DNA from: Branchiostoma belcheri
Taxonomy: Eukaryota; Chordata; Leptocardii; Amphioxiformes; Branchiostomatidae
NCBI RefSeq assembly: GCF_001625305.1
Contig: NW_017802691.1
Location: 152,100-216,099, forward strand
Direction of reading: 5' to 3'
DNA length: 64,000 bases
The position numbers and the translations under genes were made by a program. Position 1 is the stretch's first letter; each line of letters starts with the position of its first letter. Under the pieces are notes generated by a model that did not search any database, was not told the origin of the DNA, and worked only from the letters and a program-made list of their open reading frames with translations. This document shows, one piece after another, positions 33,473-64,000 of this stretch.

Positions 33473-34125
33473 ATGAGGGTCTGCATGCCTGTCAGCATTG
33501 CTGACCCTCCTAAATTATACGGTAAAGCGTTACCGGGATCCCCCCATGCAGACCCTCTTAGATGTAGGCACATATCTAGCTAAGCAAGATGTTAATCAAG
33601 AGGAAGAAGCCAATGTTATTGAAATATGGTTAAAAATGCTGCTAAATCTTTATTCACTGCACAAAATGACTTCCTCCCTTATAGCTCTAAGCTTGTCACT
33701 CATGTTTACAATATGATAATATTGAGGAAATATCATGAATAGACCATAAAAAGATTGTTAAGTCGTTCGAAAGTTTGATAGCTGACTAATCTTACTAATG
33801 AATTGCAGGAACCAAAGAATATGTAAACAAGAGGCAGATATTATATGCCGCAAGCAATAGGTTAAGTGACTTCTACAATACAATGTATGTACTAACTCAA
33901 GTTTAAATGTAGAATGCTAGTCAGTACTGACAATAGTGTAACAGCAATTTGGGAACCTAAAACGCATATATTACGTACAGCCCTGGAATTATGTCTTTTT
34001 TGCTTGTTTCTATACTTGTTCATAGATAAATGCTACCTCTTTGCTGCATACATCAAGATGAGTAATGCCATGAAATGTCAATAAGAAGTTATAGCATACC
34101 TATTGCAATAAAGAACGCTTCTTTA
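33473..34125 (+). terminator. DKK3-like 3' UTR and poly(A) signal
   Basis: AATAAA at 34107-34112, about 635 bases after the stop, is the best poly(A) candidate. No other feature was seen in between. Confidence 0.5.
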
Positions 34126-34129
34126 AAAT

Positions 34130-35060
34130 GGAGTATTTGTCTGTCTGAATTTTTTCAAGCACACAGGCAACCTTACTTTTGTAAACCACATTGAAAAGGT
34201 CTTGCAATGCCAAAGTGGTCTAGTATACAGTCTTTATTCTGTGTTCATTCATGGCTGCACCAGATAATGACAGTTTTCGTCGCGCGGTTCAACCGCATTT
34301 TTGAGATGACGAGCCTTCTCTTGCCAAGATAAAATTACCAGATAGTCTGTGTTACGTTACGGATGTACACAATCTCTCTCAATCTGGGACGACTAAAACT
34401 CACTACTGTATTCTTGCAAATTTCGTGTAATAATGTTGAATTTTAATACGAGACGGGGTTATATATGCGGTAGAGTGCTTAAGAATGAAGGACACATTCG
34501 TAGCATATACGGTGGACAACAACAATTCCACCATTACTAAAAATAAGATTGTGAAAATTCGGAAACTTGTCGTTGGTAGACCATTTCTTCGTAGTTACTT
34601 TATCATTAAATGCATGGACAGTTGTCATAGAGACAATGACGTCATTTGTGTGACTTATGTTATTATCAGGGATGTGTAAGAGAACACAAAAACCGGTGAC
34701 GTGTGGATGGATTCAACGAAGGTCAAATGCTGTTCGGGACATACCAAAATACTCCGCAGTTGAGGGGAGGTCCATGCTGTTACTTTCAGCAAGAATCTTT
34801 TAAAAAAAACAGTGAGAATGACAATTTAACACTGGCTTATTGTCTATACTTTTACAGTATTTTTAAGTATACTAGAACGTCGTAGAACAATACTAAGTAA
34901 TTAGTATACAGCGCGAAAGAACAGTATTCCCTCCCAAAAATTATAGACTGTTCAAACCCTGTCCCTCTGTCCTTGAAAAAAGTTGTCGAACTTGTTCCGT
35001 AAATCTGAAGGATTCTCAGTAACCTTTTTTGTACCAGACGTTTCTCGGTTTTCTCAGACC
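34130..35060. other. Intergenic, 5' flank of CMAS copy A
   Basis: No gene recognised. The stretch just before 35068 (GTTTCTCGGTTTTCTCAGAC) has no TATA box. The promoter of CMAS copy A is presumably here but I cannot place it. Confidence 0.35.
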
Positions 35061-35067
35061 AGGGAAG

Positions 35068-43099
<8,032 letters not shown>

Positions 43100-44200
43100 A
43101 GAAGTTATTCTACGTATTAAAGAAGTTACTTATAACTAGAACGGTAACATTTGCAAAGCAAATGCATAATTTTACCTTCGCATATGATCTGCTCTGTTAA
43201 TTCTTACTCAAACATTCATATATATGGTGACAGGAGACTAAATCCCTCCTGCTTTAAAATTGCAACATGATGTAACCCAACACCTGTTACCATGGGGACA
43301 GTCGTTTGGTTCAGGTCATTGACCTATAGGTTTTTTCCTTCGGTAAACATAACAAGAATGATAAAATCATGCATGTTATTACCTCCGTAAACTTGGGGTT
43401 ATGTTTTCACATTCCGTATGTATAAATGGAGGAGGGGTGGCATATCGTGCATTTGTTGGCGGCAAATATAGAATATATAAAGCTTTATGAATATGTTACA
43501 AAGCATGTATTATGTAAAATCTTCATATTTTGAATGTTTAAGTAGGCAATGATTTTACTGGCTGGACAAGGGTTTGACAAATTATGCACTTGTTAGCAAA
43601 TATTGTAGTTATAGCTTTATTAATGCTTTTAAAAAGCGTAACTTAAAGTCAGCTACATTTTGTAAGATATTTTATAACAAGTGTCTAAGTAGGCAATATT
43701 TTTACAGACGTATATTGGCGTATTTGCTAGCAAATATCGTATTCATAGTTTATTATAGTTCAAATTATGGTTTTCTGGACCATCTTGAGAAGTTCTTTAT
43801 GCAATTAGTTTCTTTGTTAGAAAATTTTACTTTAAACATGACGGTATATTAGCCATATCTATATATGCTTGAACATAGAACGTAACACTGCTCTGTAGTA
43901 TTATACGTTTGTGGAAATACGCTGGTGTTCGACTATCAACTAGGTGATTTGTTGCTTAAAGGCCATATAATAAATTTGAAGAACTTGTACAGTTAGTGTT
44001 TTGAAATGTTACAATTTATTTTAGGGTTAGTTATTCAGGCTTTGGGACTCTTATTTGCATGAATGCTACAAATAGATTTTAAAAAGGTAGAATTAGACGT
44101 ACTTTGCAGCCAATAGCTGTACAAAGTCTTAAGATATATCTACGGTTTGTTCACACGTATAACGTTACATATAGTATCTCACGAAATAAAGCCTCTTTAA
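43100..44200 (+). terminator. CMAS-A 3' UTR with poly(A) signal
   Basis: A family C element occupies about 43137-43350. AATAAA at 44185-44190 is a possible poly(A) signal; earlier sites are not obvious. The sequence between is AT-rich with no recognised gene. Confidence 0.4.
43137..43350. mobile_element. Repeat family C copy in CMAS-A 3' UTR
   Basis: AGAACGGTAACATTTGCAAA, GCAAATGCATAATTTTACCT, ATGATCTGCTCTGTTAATTC, ATATATGGTGACAGGAGACT and AACATGATGTAACCCAACAC follow in the family order. The palindrome ATTTGCAAAGCAAAT marks its terminus. Confidence 0.7.
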
Positions 44201-46016
44201 CAAAGTACTAGATTAAGTATTCTACCACCTGTCCTAATATCGCAGGGACTACTTTTTTCCAATGACGCCATAGTCACATGAGGAGGGTGTGTATTCATCC
44301 GCAGTCTGACCCTATTGGATGTTGAAGTCACGTGGAAGCTAAATGAGGAATCCTGTCTATTGTGCTTGTACTCATTGCATGGAATTTGATATTTGATCTT
44401 TAAGCAGATCTTAAAGTATGGGTAAAGATTTTGTTTCTTCACTCCAGTAAAGCATGGGACCATACCGGTAAACCATCCTTAATGTATGCTCAAAATGAAA
44501 TTTTGTGACTTTTGCCGGTGATGCCTGTTGTCTTCACGATGCGTAAGCCTCAATTTTATCACCAGACTGCTCCTGAGTCGCCATGCTGTGTTGACGCAGA
44601 ATCTGCAAATAGAACAGAACAGTTGCATCACTTAGGATGAAAACTAAAATCGCCATATGATACGCCAAAAACAGTTACGCACACAACTGGATATGATTTT
44701 GGAAACGGCCAGATGTTTCAGTTAGCATCCACTACCTTTCGTCAGTGACACTGAAACGCCTGACTGTTTCCAAAATCATATCCAGGTACTTGAGTAACTT
44801 TTTGGCGTATCTTATTGCTTGGATGTCTACCCTTCATGGTCCAATACACTTCGCTAGCGCAAGGATCATATGAGTTGGTAAATAGTACAACCCAGTGGTA
44901 GTGGTAGCACACCCAAGTAGACATCTTTTAACATACATTTACATATAATAAGAGGTTGAATCAACAGAAAGGAAACCGATATAAAAGAAGTACAGATGAT
45001 AATACATATGTAACACGTAATATAGAACAAAGATGTTGGAAACACATGACCAATTTAATTTCCCACCCAATGACTAACGGAGTGAAAACGTAAGACACAG
45101 TGCAAAATACAAGGAAAAATTCAGTTTTTACTGCCACAAAAGAATACCATATACACGTACAAAATTAGAAGGTACATGTACGTATACTGTATTAGCAACA
45201 ACACGCAACAATACAATTTTACACAGACACGTATTAGAAGGTGCTGTATTCCTTTTAATCAATTAGAATATGTCGTTATGTAGGTTAGTCTATGGGGGTT
45301 ACTGTAGTTTTCGCCACATACATGTATCGTACCCTGCACAAGTATAAAGTGCAATGGAATTCGGCCATCTTGATGACGTCATACATATCCCGTGAGTCCT
45401 TGCTGCCACCAAATAAGGCATCTGTTCATCTTGGGAGGTGATGGTAACTTCAAACTTGATCAAAATGGCAAAAAGGCTGATTTGAGTATTTCACGAATAA
45501 ACAATCAAATGGTGTACCCGTTTCACAAATAACGACACTTCACGTGATTTTTACACCATATTAGTCGTTACTTTATTTACTTTCCATCATGTAATTACAT
45601 TCATCTGAATCCAAAGCAGAGACTCCAATACTTATACAACCATCCTCAACATAACTACCTTCTTGCAATACCCAATCTGCTGGCAGAGCAGTTGCATTAT
45701 CCAGTAGAGCCAGATTTCAATATTTTTTCTTAGACTGGCAAAACATGTATGGAGACTTACGAACGCAATTTGCCTTAAAGATGCAAATAAGTAATATTCT
45801 TATAATGACTAGAATGTATCGTGTTCATCAAAACTCGACATCAAGAAGAGATCTAACCAAAAACTTCTTGGATTTTTTAAACCACATAACTTTTGTGTAC
45901 AGTTACAGCGTTTCGAAGCTTCATCCTCTTATTTACCGTCACAGTGTAACTTTTTTTATTTCACACTTTCCACTTGAATAACAATCCCAAGGTCAGAAAC
46001 ATAAGATGGATGCTGA
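44200..46016. other. Region between the convergent CMAS genes
   Basis: Contains a family A foldback (44657-44841), a CRE/YY1 motif pair (CCATCTTG at 45365 and TGACGTCA at 45374) and AT-rich sequence. TTTATT at 45955-45960 on the plus strand is a poly(A) signal in the minus-strand sense and could serve CMAS copy B. No other gene was seen. Confidence 0.4.
44657..44841. mobile_element. Foldback family A, most complete copy
   Basis: Left arm: TGATACGCCAAAAACAGTTA, CAACTGGATATGATTTTGGA, AACGGCCAGATGTTTCAG. Right arm, inverted: CTGAAACGCCTGACTGTTTC, CAAAATCATATCCAGGTACT, TTTTTGGCGTATCTTATTGC. It has about 80 bases per arm and a small loop, with no coding capacity. Confidence 0.75.
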
Positions 46017-58008
<11,992 letters not shown>

Positions 58009-58084
58009 CTAGAGTGACCTGGAAAAACCGGATCGACAAACAAAAATCGTACGTACAGGTAGGGGTGGATAGTGGTGGTGACGA

Positions 58085-58175
58085 CGTGTCTTGTCATGCG
58101 CAGTGGGACAGGTACAACAATGGAGGGTGGGTCTGACGTGACGTCATCGCAGCTGACGTGATGTCACAGGTGGGT
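58085..58175 (-). promoter_or_regulatory. CMAS-B promoter candidate with CRE and NRF1-like sites
   Basis: Upstream of the start codon at 58008, a perfect CRE TGACGTCA (58139-58146) lies beside further CRE-like half sites (TGACGTGATGTCA at 58154-58166), with an NRF1-like CATGCGCA at about 58095. No TATA box is seen. This looks like a TATA-less promoter. Confidence 0.45.
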
Positions 58176-58179
58176 GGAT

Positions 58180-59460
58180 CCTGATTCGCACACGGACACT
58201 GACGGTAAATCTCCAAGCAGATACAAGGATCCGGCTCAGTGTTTTATGTGTCTTTTTACTGCATTGAGTACTGCACATCTTTTTCTTGTACTTTTTGGTA
58301 CTCATTTTTTTGGGGAATAATTTTAAGCAGTAGCTGTATCTTTTTCCTGTTTCCATACTTTATCCCTTTTTTATGTTTATATGGGCCAGGTGCCTGAATT
58401 GAAAAAAAAAAAACCCATATATTTTAGTACTATTTTCTCATAAAATTGCAAAATATGTGCACGAATTTCGAACATGGTATAGGCAACATGGAAATTGTAT
58501 TATTTTCACTCACAATAGATGAGTACAAAATGCATTAACATTAAAATGGGATACAGTCAGCCAATGTTTAAAATATAGTATTACAGTTGACAAAAGTGAC
58601 ACGTAGAATAGTTTTCAATGTTTATTCATAAAATAAAATTCTACAAAACATACATCATCAATATTACCTGTGTGAATATGATTAATATTCACCAAAAGTA
58701 TCTTTCATTTCATAAATAGTCTACAATTTGAACAAGGAAATCACACAAAATACAATGTAATAATTTATCAGTGTTGTGTACGGCCAAGCCCTGATCTAAA
58801 ACAATGCACAATTTTTGGAAACATTTTTCTCACAAAACAATAAATGGAGTGGGGATTATTAAAATGACCCCATAAAGTTACATTTTTAATGCCCCCCCCC
58901 CATTTTTCTGTCATGCAAAAGCTCAAAAAGAATACAGATCATGACAACTAGGTCCAAATGACCACAGAAAATAAAAATACAATTGACTACCTACACATTA
59001 AAATACATATAATACTGAAAAAAGTGATTTTTCCACTTTTTACACATTTATTATTTAAGTCTGCATTATGTGCTGATTGAACTGTTACAGCTCAGCAGAC
59101 ATATGATTTTAAACTGACAATAGAATAGAATTGTGCCTGCTGGTTTCTTATTAATACATGATGTAACCCTTGGTTAGACTTGAACATTTGGCCTAGCCAA
59201 TCCTCCAGCTAAGCTCTAACTGAAGTTATGAAATGCAGAGTCATGTAAGAACTGTTTTCGTTGAACATGCACACACCAAATATCCCTGTAACGTTTGAAA
59301 TATTAGTATGTCTACCTTTTCTTAACTTTCACACATTTTAGGCAATACTTTCTGAGCTTGAATTTTAAATACATCAAGCTAATTTGGATAAAAGATTTGG
59401 GAGAAGGACAACCAAGTTTATCTCACTACAACTTAAAATAAGAAAAGTTTTTTTTATTTG
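58180..59460 (-). other. AT-rich flank, probable PRDM 3' UTR
   Basis: No coding sequence. TTTATT at 58622 and at 59045 (AATAAA in the minus sense) are poly(A) candidates for the PRDM gene, which would give it a 3' UTR of 0.6-1 kb. A fragment TCTCCAAGCAGAT near 58209 belongs to the foldback family at 1040. Confidence 0.4.
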
Positions 59461-59463
59461 TTA

Positions 59464-59580
59464 GCTATCTGTATCAAATTACTATCTCTGTTGTTGAACT
59501 TCAACCTCTGACACCAGTGTGACCTGTGACCCTGAATGATGACCTGGGTCATCAGGCTACCACTGTGTTGAGGCACGAAA
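59464..59580 (-). pseudogene. Degenerate duplicate of the PRDM coding end
   Basis: GTATCAAATTACTATCTCTG, TTGTTGAACTTCAACCTCTG and CCTGAATGATGACCTGGGTC repeat 59608-59725 at a period of 144 bases. The duplicated part spans the last codons, the stop and the start of the 3' UTR. The copy lies downstream of the stop, so it is not translated. Confidence 0.75.
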
Positions 59581-59625
59581 ATAAAATCAAGTAAAATTTT
59601 CTATCAAGCTATCAGTATCAAATTG

Positions 59626-62600
59626 TTATCTCTGTTGATGAACTTCGACCTCTGACACGGGCGTGACCTGTTGACCCTGAATGATGACCTGTGGCATCAG
59701 ACCTCCAGTTGTGTTGACAATATTAGGCACAATGGGCACAGGCATAACTATACCCCCGTTGTTGTTGCCATTGCATATCAAGTCATTACTATCTACTATT
59801 TGAACTGTTTGTTGATCAAGTAGACTACTTCTTTCATCGCCCCCAATCAGTTCTGTTGGAAACTGCAGCGCAGATGAACGCGTTTTGGTGTTCTGCCTTC
59901 TCTGCTGTTTTTTGGAGGCTTTACCGCGCGTGACGTCAACGTTTTGAGACGGTCCCCCATTATCAGGGGGCATCTCGGAAATTACGACGCGCACGACATC
60001 CGTATCACTTTGTGGCGTGCCCCGTCCCTTACAGGCCTTCTTGTGCCTGTTTAGATGGTACTTAGTAAAGAACGCCTTGCTGCAGCGCTCGCAGGGAAAG
60101 TTCCGCTCTCCGGTGTGGGACTTCATGTGCTTCTTAAGGTGCTGAAGACGCCAGAACACCTTCCCGCAGGTGTCGCACTTGACCTCGCGGTCGCGCGTGT
60201 GCATGTACATGTGCTGCTTGACGTCTGACTGGCGGGAGAACATCTTGTCACAGAACTGACACTTCATCTTCTTCTCGCCGGTGTGCGTGACCATGTGGGA
60301 CAGCAGGTGGGCCTTCTGACGGAACGTCTTGTTGCAGACGGAGCAGGCGTGCTTCTTCACACCTAAAGTACAAACATTGACAACATGAATTAAAAAATTG
60401 TACACAACTCCATAAATAAGTAGATGAATGTCAGACACCCAGGTAATAAGATACGCCAAAAAGCAGTTATTCAAGCAACTAGTTCCAAAGTTCCAACTGG
60501 ACCTCAAGAACTCTAAAATCATATCCAGATGCTTGAGTAACTGCTTTTCGTCGTATCTCCATAAATAATTATCATCAGGTTGGTGAATGACTGAATATCA
60601 AAGTTCTTTATTCACAGCCACTTGTTTCCATGAGCCAATGTTTTGATGACCACCTGTCATCTTTATCAGGGTTATAATGACGGGTTCACGGTTCAATGAA
60701 GCTCTTGTATTCAAAGCGACAACTGAAAAAATTTCCATGGAGTTTAGATTTATCTAATATTAAAGACTGTGAAACTCCTTGTCTTACCTGTGTGTATGGT
60801 GAGATGTGTTCTCAAGTTGCTGGGGTCTGTGAAGGTTTTCTCACAGAAGTTACATTTGTGAGGTTTCACTTTGGTATGCACCATTATATGCACCTGTGGT
60901 GAAGAAAACATCATGGTCAATATGAAGAATTATGCCAACAACAGTATTGACAATTTTAATGAATTAATTGTACCTTTATTGTACACACATACCCACTGGG
61001 TTAAGTACAGGTCACAACAAAAGGATGGAATACAGATAACGTTACATATATACATATCGTCAAGTAGCTACAATCAAGTAAATTTGGTTAATGAAAAATG
61101 TTGGAAACTCACCTGCACATTTGTATCTTGCCTACGTTGTATTCGTAACTGTGCTTTATCCAGAATCATGCTCTGGCACGGTTGAAATTTCTGTCCAAAA
61201 ACACTTGGTTCACGGCTTTCTTCACAAGTTTTTTTTTACTCGGTTCTTGGATTGTTATCCTGAGTCAGACTCTGTCCAGCTGAACTGGTACCTACTCCTA
61301 CAGCTACTAACAACTTTACCTGCATTAAGAAATAGAGACTAAGCTTGAACTTCCAACACTAACTCCAAAGAAATGGGACTTTTCGGTTGACTCCATCCAC
61401 CTTGTTCACGGAATGGACCCGTCTACTCTTCGAACGTGATGTCAGAGACACGTGACCGTAGTAGCGGGTCATACATGTATGTGCCAGATAACTTGTGTCG
61501 GCCCCCATCTCTGTTCAGGGTAGGTCTGTGAGCTCTTATGTAGACCGTTTCCTTCACTCCTCTTGCAAAGAGTAGACGGGTCCATTCCGTAAACAAGGTT
61601 GATGGAGTCAACCGAAACTTTGGGGTAAGTCCCAATTCATTGGAGTTAGTGTTGGAAATTAAAGCTTAGTCTCTATTTCATAACGACTTGTACCAACACA
61701 GATGAACTTTCATGCTGACTTTACCTGCAGTTTGCTGGATGAGGTGAAGGCTCTCTCACACAGCTCACATTTCCACTTCCGTCCACTCATGTCGGGGTGA
61801 GCGTACTTGGTGTGCCGACTCAGAGCGCCGAGGTCAGCAAACTGTCGGGAACAGCTGCAGCACTTGTACGACTGCTCAGGCTTGCTCGTAACACCTGTAA
61901 TTGTGAGTAGAGATGAGATGAACTGGTTTATTGATACATGTGTACATCACACACGAAATGTACAAAATTGTAGCCCTGTGGCATAAACAAACATGGCAAA
62001 GCACCGAGTTTTCCAACACGTTTTAGCGGCATAACAAATTTGATCTTTTAATCCCCAAATGTCATTATGAACCGACATGGCGTACAGAGCAAGAAAAACA
62101 CCAATGTTTGAAATAGTTGAAATTCTACATAATATAGCTAAGGTCTGTAAATTCCTACCAGTCAGTTTTGCATAGTTCCCTGTGAACCACATCTGGATTA
62201 GCACCTGTTGTCAGGCAAGCATTAACAAATTTTATAAATCCTACCTGTCAACTTTGCATACAGCAAAAAACATGATATTAGTTTACATGTTGTGGTGTCT
62301 TCCCAACTGCTTGAATGTAGAGCAGTTGCTAAATTCCTAGTAGTACCTGTAAGTTTTGCATAGTTGCCAGCAAACCACATGAGCAGTTCCTCCCCCTCCG
62401 CGATGTCCTTACAGGAAGTGAAGAAGACGTCTCCGCCGCACTGGTGCGCCACCAAGTTCTGTTCCAGAGACGTCCGCGCTCGCTTCACGAACATCATCCA
62501 GTTAGACTCGTTCTCGTCTCGAGCGTCGATGAAGTGACTCGAGCGCTCGTCACGGAAAATCTGAAAAGAACGTAATTAAAAACATTGTTTTTGCTAACAA

Positions 62601-63577
62601 ATAAGATCAATGTGCCAGATGTCTGTCACCATGGTAACTGGTGCTGTGGCAGACACCCCGTTTGGAAAGGCTGGTCACCATATATATTATATGAATGGGT
62701 TTGAGCAAGGAGGTTAAAGAGTAAGAGCAAACAGTTATTAACTGTGCATAATGTAACTTAATAAGTAGTTTGTGTAGAAAATGTGACAGTGAACAATATG
62801 CAAATTTGTTCTTCACTTAGTAACTCAATCAAAAAGTTTTTTTTAACTATTATTTTACATTGAAACAACGGCCTACACATCTGATTGTATCATAATATTA
62901 TATTACTAACCTACTGTATTTATAATTCTAAAATGATAAAGGTTTACTTACTTCCCACATATTGGTCCAGTCAGATTCACATTCTACATCTGACTTCTTC
63001 ACAATCTTGCCCTGAAGAGGACCAAACTGGGTTCTGGCTTGGATGGTTGTTCTTGCAAACACTCCTGAAAAAATTGAGAACAAAAAAATGTTTCAAACAT
63101 TTCATACATGTAAGAAAACTTTATTTGAAGACTTAGTGATCTGTACTATTATGATAATAAGAATAGTTTCTAAAAGTTGCATTAACATACCTATAATCAA
63201 TTTAACCTTTTCACTACTGCCTTAAGCTTGTCCCATAGCCAATACATACATCAGAGCTTGCAATGTACCCTACATATGCAGATTAGTGCAGGTAAAATTT
63301 GTCTAGTGCAGGTATGCTAAAAAAAAGCGTTTAAACTTCTCTGTTATCTTGCCCCATGACCAACACACACATGGTACACTAAGGCTATATCTTTGCTGGT
63401 TGGAGGTTAAACCATGAGCATTACCAGTTCCAGAAGTGGTGATGTTAGAAGGCTGGAGAGCCAGGTCCCTGGGTAGAGTCATCCTGGCATGGGACTCTAT
63501 CGGTGTGTCCTGTATTACTGTAGGTACTCCATGTACACTGCACACAGAGGGGAATGCTTTCTCACAACTAACACACC
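59626..63577 (-). CDS. PRDM-family zinc-finger protein, 3' part (5' end outside window)
   Basis: Exons in coding order: 63577-63425, 63064-62952, 62560-62347, 61894-61725, 60893-60788, 60362-59626; phases all match, and the first is preceded by an acceptor, so more exons lie beyond the window. Exon 1 has a zinc-knuckle-like CVSCEKAFPSVCSVHG, then GVFARTTIQARTQFGP, DWTNMWE, NWMMFVKRARTSLEQNLVAH and ELLMWFAGNYAKL: a PR (SET-related) domain. Seven C2H2 fingers follow (for example CNFCEKTFTDPSNLRTH, CSVCNKTFRQKAHLLSH, CDTCGKVFWRLQHLKKH, CERCSKAFFTKYHLNRH), then a roughly 120-residue tail ending VSEVEVHQQR. PRDM proteins are nuclear regulators, some with histone methyltransferase activity. The knuckle plus PR arrangement is shared by PRDM4, 9, 10 and 15; I think PRDM4-like is possible but do not assign it. 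Confidence 0.9.
60421..60560. mobile_element. Foldback family A copy (PRDM intron)
   Basis: GATGAATGTCAGACACCCAG, TAAGATACGCCAAAAAGCAG and the right arm AAAATCATATCCAGATGCTT, GAGTAACTGCTTTTCGTCGT. It lies just upstream (minus sense) of the last PRDM exon. Confidence 0.7.
61326..61685. mobile_element. Large hairpin element in PRDM intron
   Basis: The arms 61326-61434 (AGAAATAGAGACTAAGCTTG, TCGGTTGACTCCATCCACCT, GAATGGACCCGTCTACTCTT) and 61567-61685 (AAGAGTAGACGGGTCCATTC, AAGGTTGATGGAGTCAACCG, TTAGTCTCTATTTCAT) are near-perfect inverted repeats of over 100 bases each, around a 130-base loop. No coding capacity. Confidence 0.8.
62150..62262 (-). pseudogene. Two partial duplicates of the PRDM PR-domain exon end
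   Basis: In the minus sense, 62207-62155 reads IQMWFTGNYAKLTG followed by GGTAGGAATTTAC, and about 62262-62240 reads LLYAKLTG followed by GGTAGGATTTAT. Both echo the functional end MWFAGNYAKLTG at 62347. They sit downstream of the real donor within the intron and lack the exon's main part, so they are remnants of local duplication. Confidence 0.7.
62590..62740. mobile_element. Repeat family C, fragment (PRDM intron)
   Basis: TGTCTGTCACCATGGTAACT, GGTGCTGTGGCAGAC, CACCATATATATTATATGAA and GTTTGAGCAAGGAGGTTAAA are in family C order but diverged. Confidence 0.55.
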
Positions 63578-64000
63578 CTGGAAACACAACAACACGGAAA
63601 AAAACAGGTAAGATCTTTCTAATGAACAAATTAGAGAACATGTTAATGTACTTTCTACAACTAACATCACTTAGTAGTAAATCTAACATTTAAGAGTCAT
63701 AATGGTCTATGTACTAATGTGGAAGAGACTGTCATTCTCAAAAAGGATTGTTTAGCCATGTATACTTTAGCTGATTAGATGTGAATTAAGACTTAACCAT
63801 GGTCAATATTGACTGACTGAGGTAATATATATAGTATTATTACATAAAAGTCAGTTTTAAGATTTCAGACATCTAGATTGTTCTAGAAGTCAGAAGTAAC
63901 TAGCCATTTGTTTTATATAACACTTTCCTTACATTGTAAATTGTGTCTTATTGACATGTATAGCTTAGAATCTATGTGTAGATTGTACTACATGTAGACT
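63578..64000. other. PRDM intron to the window edge, nothing recognised
   Basis: AT-rich intron sequence upstream of the first visible PRDM exon. The preceding exon, which must end in phase 1, is not in the window. Confidence 0.5.

Overview
The window looks like genomic DNA of a non-vertebrate chordate, most likely amphioxus (Branchiostoma). It is AT-leaning, dense in short foldback transposons and LINE tails, and its genes are compact and multi-exon with GT-AG introns. The gene set fits a chordate: CARF, a DKK3-like secreted protein, two CMP-sialic acid synthetases and a PRDM gene. The species is inferred from gene content and repeat style, not proven.

Layout. 1-9300: no convincing gene; transposon remnants, a G-rich tract and a possible CpG/CRE promoter. 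9327-17524 (+): a 12-exon CARF (calcium-responsive transcription factor) homologue of 669 codons, with three local exon duplications. 19109-21766 (+): an 885-residue C2H2 zinc-finger protein with one coding exon. 23589-28668 (+): a 904-residue protein with an N-terminal death domain and a long disordered tail. 29865-33472 (+): a DKK3-like protein of 611 residues with two extra repeat regions. 35068-43099 (+): CMAS copy A (471 residues). 46017-58008 (-): CMAS copy B, tail-to-tail with A, having two candidate last exons (488 or 489 residues). 59626-63577 (-): the 3' part of a PRDM gene (PR domain plus seven zinc fingers); its 5' end lies beyond the window.

Every splice junction given was read from the sequence and checked for phase: the coding lengths of CARF, the death-domain gene, DKK3 and both CMAS copies all sum to multiples of three. 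These genes do not form an operon or an obvious pathway. The two CMAS copies work on the same reaction (activation of sialic acid to its CMP form). The other genes are transcription factors, a putative signalling adaptor and a secreted factor.

Most interesting: (1) the CMAS pair, where copy A keeps the catalytic Arg/Gln positions of the KRPRRQ motif but has lost the basic residues linked to nuclear import, while copy B keeps them and offers two alternative C-termini; (2) the death-domain protein, whose tail carries a duplicated AE..EE..IY.P..EFE motif and a PP1-docking-like KTVSF; (3) DKK3 with twin neuropeptide-like NPFAGILKR repeats and an acidic 57-residue tail repeat; (4) repeated small tandem duplications at exon edges in CARF and PRDM; (5) an array of branch-point-like CTGAC/CTAAC units directly before a CMAS-A exon.
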